Source: Cyanobacteria bacterium M_surface_7_m2_037
GTDB lineage: Bacteria > Cyanobacteriota > Cyanobacteriia > PCC-6307 > Cyanobiaceae
Length of the DNA: 6,633 nt
Assembly (NCBI GenBank): GCA_016882585.1
Contig: VGPP01000093.1
Location: forward strand, 1-6,633
Direction of reading: 5' to 3'
Position numbers and translations under genes: made by a program. This document shows positions 1 through 5,491 of the stretch, piece by piece (the stretch's first letter is position 1; every line of letters starts with the position of its first letter). The notes beneath the pieces are model-generated. The model saw nothing but the letters and a program-made list of their open reading frames with translations, did not search any database and was not told the DNA's origin.

Positions 1-308
1 CGCGTCATGTCGGCCACGAAGGCCTCGATATTGCGCTCGCTCACCGCTTCCATCGAGCTGCCTTCTTCAGCGGCGCGGTTAAGGATCTTGTCGTCGATAT
101 CGGTGTAGTTCTGCACGAACGTCACCGCGTAGCCGCTCCAGCTCAGGTAACGGCGAAGCACGTCCCAGGCGATGTAGCTGCGGGCATGGCCCAGGTGGCA
201 GAGGTCATAGACCGTCACGCCGCAGCAGTAGATGCTCACCTTGCCGGGCTCGATCGGCCGGAATTCCTCAACGCGGCGCGTGAGGGTGTTGGTGAGCTTG
301 AGGGTCAT
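1..308 (-). CDS. cysS: Cysteinyl-tRNA synthetase, N-terminal part (cut by window edge)
   Basis: This gene encodes the class I synthetase that charges tRNA-Cys with cysteine in the cytosol. Reverse-strand translation from the ATG at 308-306 gives 102 residues with no stop, running off the left edge. It opens MTLKLTNTLTRRVEEF, the usual CysRS start. It has YCCGVTVYD at residues 27-35, where Cys29 aligns with the zinc ligand Cys28 of E. coli CysRS. It also has the HIGH-type ATP motif HLGHAR at 38-43 and the family signature NYTDIDDKI at about 70-78. The remaining catalytic domain, the KMSKS loop and the anticodon-binding domain lie outside the window. It begins 11 bases after the polA stop on the same strand, so it is probably the second gene of a polA-cysS transcript. 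No clear purine-rich ribosome-binding site precedes the ATG, so translation may be coupled to polA. The identification is secure; the full length cannot be judged. Confidence 0.96.
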   Translation of the reverse strand, partial: MTLKLTNTLTRRVEEFRPIEPGKVSIYCCGVTVYDLCHLGHARSYIAWDVLRRYLSWSGYAVTFVQNYTDIDDKILNRAAEEGSSMEAVSERNIEAFVADMT

Positions 309-319
309 CGAGCTGGGGC

Positions 320-3300
320 TTACTTGGCTTCCATCCAGTTGGGGCCGACGCCCGTTTCCACCAGCAGGGGAACGGACAGCTCAACCGCGCGCTCCATGGT
401 CTCACGCGTGAGGCTCAGCACCTGATCGAGGGCCTCAGGCGCGGCCTCGAGCACCAGTTCATCGTGCACCTGCAGCAGCAGGCGGGCCGGCAGGCCGCTG
501 GCAGCGAGTTTGTGGTGGAGCTGCACCATCGCCAGCTTGATGATGTCGGCGCTGGAGCCCTGGATCGGGGCGTTGGCGGCAGCGCGCAGCTGCTGGGCCT
601 CCATGCCGCCGCGGCGGGCCACCTCCAGATCGATCTCGAGCGGATCCTTGCCGAGCAGGCGGCCCAGGCCGGAAGGATCGAAGGCGAACGGCCGCCGGCG
701 CCCCAGGATCGTTTCCACGTAGCCGCGGCTCAGGGCCAGCCGTTCCTGCAGCTCCAAGAAGGCGAACACCTTCGGGTAGCGCTGTTTGTACTTGCTCAGG
801 AACTCCTTGGCCTGCGCCTGGCTCACGCCGGTTTCGCGGGCGAAGCGCTGGGCGCCCATCCCATAGATCACGCCGAAGTTGATCGTTTTGCCCAGGCGGC
901 GCTCATCGGCGCTCACCTCGTCTTTCTCCAGCAGCAGGCGGGCGGTGAGGGCGTGGACGTCGTCGCCGTTGCGGTACGCCTCCACCAGCACCTCCTCGCC
1001 CGAGAGGTGGGTGAGGATCCGCAGCTCGATCTGGGAATAGTCAGCGCTGATCAGTTGCCAGCCGGCTTCCGGCAGGAAGGCTTTGCGGATGCGGCGCGAG
1101 AACTCCGTGCGGATGGGGATGTTCTGCAGGTTGGGGTTGCTGCTGGAGAGGCGGCCCGTGGCCGTCACAGCCTGGTTGAAATCGGTGTGCACCCGGCCGG
1201 TTTCCGGCTCCATCAGGGCCGGCAAGGCGTCCACGTAGGTGCTCTTGAGCTTGCTGAGGGTGCGGTGCTCGAGCACCAGCGGCACCACCGGGTGGGCGTC
1301 TTCCAGCTTCTCGAGCACGGTGGCATCGGTGCTCCAGCCGGTTTTGGTCTTGCGCGATTTCTTGCGATCGAGGCCGAGGGTGTCGAACAGCAGCTCGCCC
1401 AGTTGTTTGGGGGAGGCGAGGTTGAACTCCGTACCCGCGGCGGCCTTGGCGTCGGCCTCCAGCCGCTGCAGCGTCTCTCCCAGTTCGCTGCTCAGTTCCT
1501 TGAGATAGCCGGTGTCGATACGGATGCCGGTGGCCTCCATCTGGGCCAGCACCGGCTCCAGGGGGAGTTCCACCTGATCGAGCAGCGCCGGCAGCTGCGG
1601 ACCGAGCTCCTCCAGTTGGGCGCGCAGTAGGGGCGTCAGCCGCCTGGTGACGTGCACGTCCATGCCGCAATAGAGCGCGGCTTGCTCGAGCGGCACGGCG
1701 GAGAAATCGGCGCCTTTGGGCACCAGTTCGCTGTAGCTGGTGGGCAGGAAGCCGAAGTTGCGCTGGGCCAGCAGCTCCAGGCCGTGCTTCGCGTTGGCAT
1801 CGCGCAGGTAATCGGCCAACAGCGTGTCCATCACCACGCCCTCGAGGGGCAGGCCGTGGCGCAGCAGAATCAGCCGGTCGTATTTGGCGTTCTGCAGGGT
1901 TTTGGGGTGCTCTGCGCTGCTCAGCCAAGGGGCCAGGGCGGTGAGCACCTGATCGAGGGGGAGCTGCGCGGGCGGCGGGTTGAGCAGATCGGGCGTGTTG
2001 TCGCTGCCGGCGGCGGCCTGATGACCGATCGGGATGTAAGCCAGATCCTTGGGGCCCTCACCCCAGGCCACGCCCACCCCCACCAGCTCGGCGCGGAAGG
2101 GGTTGAGGCTGGTGGTTTCCGTGTCGAGCGCCACGGGCTTGGTGGGATCGGTGCAGGCGAGCAGCCGCTCCATCAAGGCCGCGAGGGTTTCGGGGGTGGT
2201 GATCAGCTCGGGCTGCAGTTGGGGGGCTGCGTTGCTGAGGGGGGATGGTGTGTTGGCTGGAGTGTCCGCTGCCGGATATCCATGGATATCCGCCTCTGGA
2301 GAGAGCGCCGAACCATTGGCCCCGCGACCACTTGCCGCAGCACCACCTGCGGCACCGGCAGCGGGGTCGGGCAGGCTGTCAGGGGCTTCGGCTGAAAACA
2401 CCTGGGCGAACTGGTTCACCTGGCGGCGCAGGCTGAACAGCTCCAGCTCTTCCAGGCTCTCGGCCAGAGCGTCGGCATTCACAGCGCCCAGCTCCAGGCG
2501 CGGGTCCTGGGGCAGGGGGATGTCCACCAGGATTTCGGCGAGCATCCGCGAGCGGTAGGCGCTGTCGCGGTTGGCGTCGAGCTTGCCCAGCAGGGCCCCT
2601 TTGAGCACGCCCTTGGGATCCTTGGCCTTGGGGCCGGCGGCCTGCAGCTCCGCCAGGGCTGAATAGATCCCATCGAGGTTGGTGTAGGCCTGCAGGAGGT
2701 TGATGGCGGTTTTCGGCCCCACCCCTTTCACGCCGGGGATGTTGTCGCTGCTGTCCCCGGTGAGGGCCTTGAGGTCCACCACCTCTTCCGGGGTGACGCC
2801 CAGCTTGGCCACCACGCCCTCGCGGCGGATCTCCACCGGACCGCTGCTCTTGGCGTAGGGCCCGCCACCCATGTAAAGCACGGCGATGTCGCGCTGGTCA
2901 TCCACCAGCTGGAACAGGTCGCGGTCGCCGGAGAGGATGCGCACCCGCCAGCCGCTATCGGCCGCGCGGTTGGCCAGGGTGCCGAGCACGTCGTCGGCTT
3001 CGTAGCCGGGTGCCATGCACAGGGGAATGTCGAGGGCCTGCCGCAGGATCTGCTGCAGGTTGCCCAGATCCTGGAAGAAGTGCTCCGGTGCTTCGTCGCG
3101 GTGGGCTTTGTAGGCCTCATCGGCTTCGTGGCGGAAGGTGGGCTCGGCCGTGTCGAAGGCGATCACCACCCCCTGTGGGTTCAGGCCGCGGCAGTTATCG
3201 AGAAGGGCCTTGAGGAATCCGTAGGTCACCGAGGTGGGCACGCCCTCCTTGGTGCTCAGGCCGCCTTCGCCACCTTTGCTGAAGGCGTAGAAGCTGCGGA

Positions 3301-3376
3301 AGGCGAGCGAGTGGCCGTCCACCAGCAGCAGCAGGGGTTGGCCATTCGCTGAAACCCCGTTTGCTGCGCCCGCCAC
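320..3376 (-). CDS. polA: DNA polymerase I
   Basis: DNA polymerase I (1018 residues) fills gaps in excision repair and removes Okazaki primers. Residues about 14-325 form the 5'-3' exonuclease, with metal ligands visible at D20, D75, D128/D129, D151/D153 and D208/D211 and a helix-hairpin-helix at NIPGVKGVGPKTA. An Ala/Pro-rich linker spans about 328-390. The 3'-5' proofreading domain keeps D418/E420 (DTET), D500 (NAKYD) and Y569/D573 (YCGMD), so proofreading looks intact. The polymerase domain has motif A at D779-E784 (DYSQIELR), the O-helix residues R826, K830, F834 and Y838, and motif C at H971-E973 (HDE). The frame stays open to 3934, but the upstream part is antisense to the next gene and shows no polymerase similarity. 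The GTG at 3376 has AGGAG six bases before it and places the conserved PLLLLVDGHSLAF near the N-terminus. At 1018 residues it is longer than the 928 of E. coli Pol I, partly through the linker. Confidence 0.97.
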   Translation of the reverse strand: MAGAANGVSANGQPLLLLVDGHSLAFRSFYAFSKGGEGGLSTKEGVPTSVTYGFLKALLDNCRGLNPQGVVIAFDTAEPTFRHEADEAYKAHRDEAPEHFFQDLGNLQQILRQALDIPLCMAPGYEADDVLGTLANRAADSGWRVRILSGDRDLFQLVDDQRDIAVLYMGGGPYAKSSGPVEIRREGVVAKLGVTPEEVVDLKALTGDSSDNIPGVKGVGPKTAINLLQAYTNLDGIYSALAELQAAGPKAKDPKGVLKGALLGKLDANRDSAYRSRMLAEILVDIPLPQDPRLELGAVNADALAESLEELELFSLRRQVNQFAQVFSAEAPDSLPDPAAGAAGGAAASGRGANGSALSPEADIHGYPAADTPANTPSPLSNAAPQLQPELITTPETLAALMERLLACTDPTKPVALDTETTSLNPFRAELVGVGVAWGEGPKDLAYIPIGHQAAAGSDNTPDLLNPPPAQLPLDQVLTALAPWLSSAEHPKTLQNAKYDRLILLRHGLPLEGVVMDTLLADYLRDANAKHGLELLAQRNFGFLPTSYSELVPKGADFSAVPLEQAALYCGMDVHVTRRLTPLLRAQLEELGPQLPALLDQVELPLEPVLAQMEATGIRIDTGYLKELSSELGETLQRLEADAKAAAGTEFNLASPKQLGELLFDTLGLDRKKSRKTKTGWSTDATVLEKLEDAHPVVPLVLEHRTLSKLKSTYVDALPALMEPETGRVHTDFNQAVTATGRLSSSNPNLQNIPIRTEFSRRIRKAFLPEAGWQLISADYSQIELRILTHLSGEEVLVEAYRNGDDVHALTARLLLEKDEVSADERRLGKTINFGVIYGMGAQRFARETGVSQAQAKEFLSKYKQRYPKVFAFLELQERLALSRGYVETILGRRRPFAFDPSGLGRLLGKDPLEIDLEVARRGGMEAQQLRAAANAPIQGSSADIIKLAMVQLHHKLAASGLPARLLLQVHDELVLEAAPEALDQVLSLTRETMERAVELSVPLLVETGVGPNWMEAK
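2273..2292. repeat. Perfect 20-bp palindrome in the polA linker
   Basis: CGGATATCCATGGATATCCG equals its own reverse complement. It encodes PolA residues 362-368 (ADIHGYP) in the Ala/Pro-rich linker between the 5' exonuclease and the proofreading domain. A+T-rich GATATC cores stand out from the surrounding G+C-rich DNA. A perfect 20-bp palindrome is unlikely by chance at a given place. It may be a copy of a dispersed palindromic element or a recognition site; no second copy is present in this window. Confidence 0.75.
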
Positions 3377-3382
3377 CCGTTG

Positions 3383-3387
3383 CTCCT
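3383..3387 (-). promoter_or_regulatory. Ribosome-binding site that decides the polA start
   Basis: On the minus strand AGGAG lies six bases upstream of GTG (3376-3374). This is the only strong Shine-Dalgarno match near the conserved PolA N-terminus, and no ATG lies close by in frame. It therefore supports a GTG start rather than the much longer open frame reaching 3934. Confidence 0.75.
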
Positions 3388-3392
3388 GATCC

Positions 3393-3442
3393 GTTGGGGC
3401 CCAGCCTGGCAGAGCCCGCTGATGCTCTGTCAGGGTTGGGGC
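3393..3442 (+). repeat. 8-bp direct repeat GTTGGGGC flanking the hairpin
   Basis: GTTGGGGC occurs at 3393-3400 and again at 3435-3442. The second copy directly follows the hairpin and directly precedes the ATG at 3443. The two copies bracket a 34-base segment containing the inverted repeat. It may be a pair of regulator sites, a target duplication left by a tiny palindromic insertion, or chance in G-rich DNA. Confidence 0.4.
3405..3434 (+). promoter_or_regulatory. Inverted repeat / hairpin in the divergent polA-DUF1643 gap
   Basis: The left arm CCTGGCAGAGC (3405-3415) pairs with the right arm GCTCTGTCAGG (3424-3434) across an 8-base loop: ten Watson-Crick pairs and one G-U in plus-strand RNA. 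The right arm contains most of the AGGG (3432-3435) that is the likely ribosome-binding site of the gene starting at 3443. A plus-strand transcript beginning upstream of 3405 would thus bury that site in a stem. It could equally be an operator for a dimeric regulator shared by the two divergent genes. Function is inferred; only the pairing is seen. Confidence 0.5.
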
Positions 3443-3970
3443 ATGGCCCTGCTGCGTGAGGCTGCGTTCAGCCCCGATCGCCGCCACCGCTGGTGGTTGC
3501 AGCGCTGTTGGAGTGCCGAACAGCCCCAACTGCTGTTCATCGGCCTGAATCCTTCCCGCGCCGATGCCGAGCGCGACGACCCCACCCTGCGGCGCCTGAT
3601 CGGCTTCGCCCGCGCCTGGGGGTTCGGCAGCCTGGTGGTGGTGAATCTGTTTGCCCGCTGCTCGGCCAGTCCGGCGGTGCTGCGGCGCAGCAGCGACCCG
3701 GTGGGTGCTGACAACGACCACTGGCTGCAGCGGAGTGCGGCGGCCGCCAGTGCCCTCTGGCTCGGCTGGGGCAATGGCGGCGGCTGGCGCCAGCGCGATC
3801 AGGAGGTGCTCGCCTTGCTGGCAGCTGCCTTGCCGCCTGGTGTGCCCCTGCTGGCTGTGGGGCTCACCGCCAGCGGCCAACCGCGCCATCCCCTCTATGT
3901 CCCGGCGGCTGCGCAACCCTTGCGCCTGCAGCATCCTGGGGCTGTGCGCCCGCTCGCTGCCTGCCGCTGA
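3443..3970 (+). CDS. DUF1643 family protein
   Basis: This predicted soluble protein of 175 residues has no signal peptide or membrane segment. It matches the DUF1643 family as I know it: an N-terminal REAAFSPDRRHR, then LLFIGLNPSRAD at about 30-41 with RDDPTLRR at 44-51, then LIGFARAWGFGSLVVVNLF at 52-70, SDPVGADND at 84-92, and a C-terminal VGLTASGQPRHPLY at 139-152. The biochemical role of the family is not established, so none is assigned. The ATG at 3443 is preferred because AGGG lies seven bases upstream and the conserved block follows at once. An ATG at 3422 and a further one at 3380 are in frame, but they add residues not typical of the family and lie in or before the hairpin. The stop overlaps the next start (TGATG), so it is translationally coupled to the 82-residue gene and heads a three-gene unit. 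Confidence 0.88.
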   Translation: MALLREAAFSPDRRHRWWLQRCWSAEQPQLLFIGLNPSRADAERDDPTLRRLIGFARAWGFGSLVVVNLFARCSASPAVLRRSSDPVGADNDHWLQRSAAAASALWLGWGNGGGWRQRDQEVLALLAAALPPGVPLLAVGLTASGQPRHPLYVPAAAQPLRLQHPGAVRPLAACR

Positions 3971-4218
3971 TGGCTCGAACCCCCAGTCGCTACGCGATCC
4001 ATCTGCTCCTGGCCGGTGGCCATACGCAGGTGGTGCACTTCCCCAGCCTCGACGCCTTTCAGCAGTGGTACGGCACGGTGCTCAATGCCGGCCCGGCCGA
4101 CGCCTTCATTAACGTGCCGATCACGGAGTTGCCCGGCGAGTACCTGGTGGTGCGCCCCAGTGCCGTGCAGGGCATCCGCGTGGAGCCCATCTACGGTTCA
4201 CTGGATGATGAATTCTGA
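3970..4218 (+). CDS. Small hypothetical protein, 82 residues
   Basis: I do not recognise a named family. The protein begins MARTPSRYAIHLLLAGGHT and ends YGSLDDEF. It has no cysteine, no signal peptide and no convincing membrane segment; it is mixed hydrophobic and polar, like a small soluble alpha/beta domain. The block FPSLDAFQQWY (24-34) and the segment INVPITELPGEYLVVRPSAV (47-66) look like ordered structure rather than random translation. Support for it being real comes from the TGATG junction with the upstream gene, a 14-base overlap with the antiporter start, and the absence of a sensible alternative frame here. Its position between a DUF1643 protein and a cation antiporter suggests co-translation but does not show a function. 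I believe similar short proteins occur in other picocyanobacteria, but that is memory, not a search. Confidence 0.8.
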   Translation: MARTPSRYAIHLLLAGGHTQVVHFPSLDAFQQWYGTVLNAGPADAFINVPITELPGEYLVVRPSAVQGIRVEPIYGSLDDEF

Positions 4219-5491
4219 ACTGGTCTGGGGAGCGTCGTTCTTCTCAGGCTCCCTGGCCCAGTTGATCGCTCAGCTCAGCGGCCTGCCGGCTGTGGTGCTG
4301 TTGCTGGTGCTTGGCCTGGTGGTTGGGCAGGCGGGCTTGCATCTGGTGCAGCCGGAAAGCCTCGGTGCGGGCCTGGAGCCGCTGGTGGGGCTGCTGGTGA
4401 GTCTGGTGCTGTTCGACGGTGGCCTCAACCTGCGCCTGGCGGGCAAGCAGCTGCAGCGCACCGTGATTCAGCTGGTGCTGGTGCGGTTGGTGCTCGGCCT
4501 GGCTGGTGGTGCCCTGCTGGCCCATGCGCTCGCCGGCCTGAGTTGGCCACTGGCCTGGGTGTTTGGGGCGATCGCCCTGGCCACCGGCCCCACGGTGATC
4601 ACGCCGATGGTGCGGCAGATGAAGCTGAAGAGCGATCTGGCTCAGACGCTCGAGGCCGAAGGCCTGATCCTCGAACCCACCGCCGCTGTGTTGGCCCTGC
4701 TGTTGTTGCAATTGGCGCTCGGTGATCTGCCCCACTGGCAGGAGGTGGCCAGCCTGCTGTTGTTGCGTCTGGGAGGTGGAGCGCTCCTCGGGGCCCTGGC
4801 GGGCTGGTTGTTGGTGCTGGTGCTGGAGCGGCTACCGAAGGAGGCCACGGGCCTGCAGTTGCAGGTGTCGCTTGGGATGCTCTTCCTGGCCGTGGCTGGC
4901 ACCCAGGCCCTGTTGCCGGAGGCGGGATTTCCGGCGGCGGTGATGGTGGGCGTGGTGGTGGGGTTGCGGCTGGATGAGCAAGCCAGTCAGCTCGATGACC
5001 TGATCGCCCAGTTGGCCCAGCTGGCGATCACGGTGCTGTTTCCGTTGCTGGCCGCAGACCTCTCCTGGGCTGAGCTCAGCCCGCTGGGCTGGGGGGGTGT
5101 GGTCTGCGTGATGGCGTTGATGCTTTATCGCTGGGTGGTGGTGCAGGGCGCTGGCTTGGGCCTGAGCGCGCTGGGTTGGCGCGAGAAGCTGATGCTCAGC
5201 TGGGTGGCGCCGCGGGGCATCGTGACCGCTGCCGTGGCCAGCCTGTTTGCGCTGCAACTTGAGGCCGCCGGTGTGGAGGGAGCCGGAGCGCTGAAGGGCC
5301 TGGTGTTCCTCACGATCCTGCTCACCGTTGTGGTGCAGGGCTTCAGCGCGCCGCCTCTGGCGCGGGCACTCGGCCTGGTGGAGCCGCAGGCTCCTTCAGA
5401 CGCTGCGCTCGATGCGGCCGCGAGCCTCGCCGCTGGGCTGGAGCAGCAGCCAGGTGGTGAGCAGGTCGGGGCCCTGCAGGCTGCCGAGTAG
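4205..5491 (+). CDS. CPA1/NhaP-type cation:proton antiporter
   Basis: This 428-residue polytopic inner-membrane protein probably exchanges Na+ or K+ for protons. I count about 11-13 hydrophobic segments between residues 10 and 385. Family marks are LFDGGLNLRL (69-78), ATGPTVITPMVRQ (126-138), AEGLILEPTAAVLALLLLQ (151-169) and WVAPRGIVTAAVASLFA (333-349) with the conserved Arg337. The TGP and EP forms resemble the NhaP subgroup with TGPTVI rather than classical TDP/ND members; residue 157 is Glu where an Asp is usual. There is no cytoplasmic TrkA-C or CNMP domain. Two in-frame ATGs, 4205 and 4208, are equally plausible; both overlap the upstream stop and have a weak ribosome-binding site, fitting coupled translation. 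The final 31 residues, after the last membrane segment, are Ala/Gln/Glu-rich and lie antisense to the end of gltX. Ion specificity cannot be read from sequence. Confidence 0.92.
   Translation: MMNSELVWGASFFSGSLAQLIAQLSGLPAVVLLLVLGLVVGQAGLHLVQPESLGAGLEPLVGLLVSLVLFDGGLNLRLAGKQLQRTVIQLVLVRLVLGLAGGALLAHALAGLSWPLAWVFGAIALATGPTVITPMVRQMKLKSDLAQTLEAEGLILEPTAAVLALLLLQLALGDLPHWQEVASLLLLRLGGGALLGALAGWLLVLVLERLPKEATGLQLQVSLGMLFLAVAGTQALLPEAGFPAAVMVGVVVGLRLDEQASQLDDLIAQLAQLAITVLFPLLAADLSWAELSPLGWGGVVCVMALMLYRWVVVQGAGLGLSALGWREKLMLSWVAPRGIVTAAVASLFALQLEAAGVEGAGALKGLVFLTILLTVVVQGFSAPPLARALGLVEPQAPSDAALDAAASLAAGLEQQPGGEQVGALQAAE
4568..4575. repeat. HIP1 palindrome GCGATCGC
   Basis: GCGATCGC sits inside the antiporter gene and is extended to a 12-bp palindrome, GGGCGATCGCCC (4566-4577). 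HIP1 is a highly iterated palindrome typical of many cyanobacterial genomes. I found this one copy in the window, so it supports, but does not prove, a cyanobacterial origin. Confidence 0.7.
5380..5394 (-). terminator. Possible stem-loop just after the gltX stop
   Basis: GGAGCC (5380-5385) pairs with GGCTCC (5389-5394) around a 3-base loop. On the minus strand it starts one base after the gltX TGA, a suitable place for an end-of-gene stem. There is no U-tract, and the stem lies inside the antiporter coding region, so it may be only coding sequence. The two convergent genes leave no other room for terminators. Confidence 0.3.

Noticed and set aside
1041..1928. Minus-strand frame of 295 codons overlapping polA
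   Set aside because: It is a shifted reading of polA with Arg/Ala/Gly-rich composition and no domain; the polA frame explains the DNA.
464..2395. Long plus-strand open frames inside polA (464-1630 and 1652-2395)
   Set aside because: They are antisense to conserved PolA domains, His/Gln/Gly-rich and without recognisable domains. They are expected in G+C-rich genes where the opposite frame rarely meets stops.
3380..3442. Earlier starts (3380 or 3422) for the DUF1643 gene
   Set aside because: They add 7 or 21 residues not seen in the family as I know it, lack a good ribosome-binding site, and the 3380 start would leave almost no space for divergent control of polA.
3377..3934. N-terminal extension of PolA by about 186 residues (frame open to 3934)
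   Set aside because: The extension is Ala/Gln/Gly-rich, has no polymerase similarity, and lies antisense, in codon register, to the DUF1643 gene. The GTG at 3376 with AGGAG is a better start.
4016..4204. N-terminal extension of the antiporter from an ATG at 4016
   Set aside because: The added 63 residues are Ser/Arg/Cys-rich, overlap the 82-residue gene out of frame, and do not resemble an antiporter N-terminus. ATG at 4205/4208 directly precedes the first membrane segment.
4244..5325. Minus-strand open frames across the antiporter gene
   Set aside because: Gln/His/Arg-rich antisense readings of a Leu/Val-rich membrane protein; no domain and no ribosome-binding site of note.
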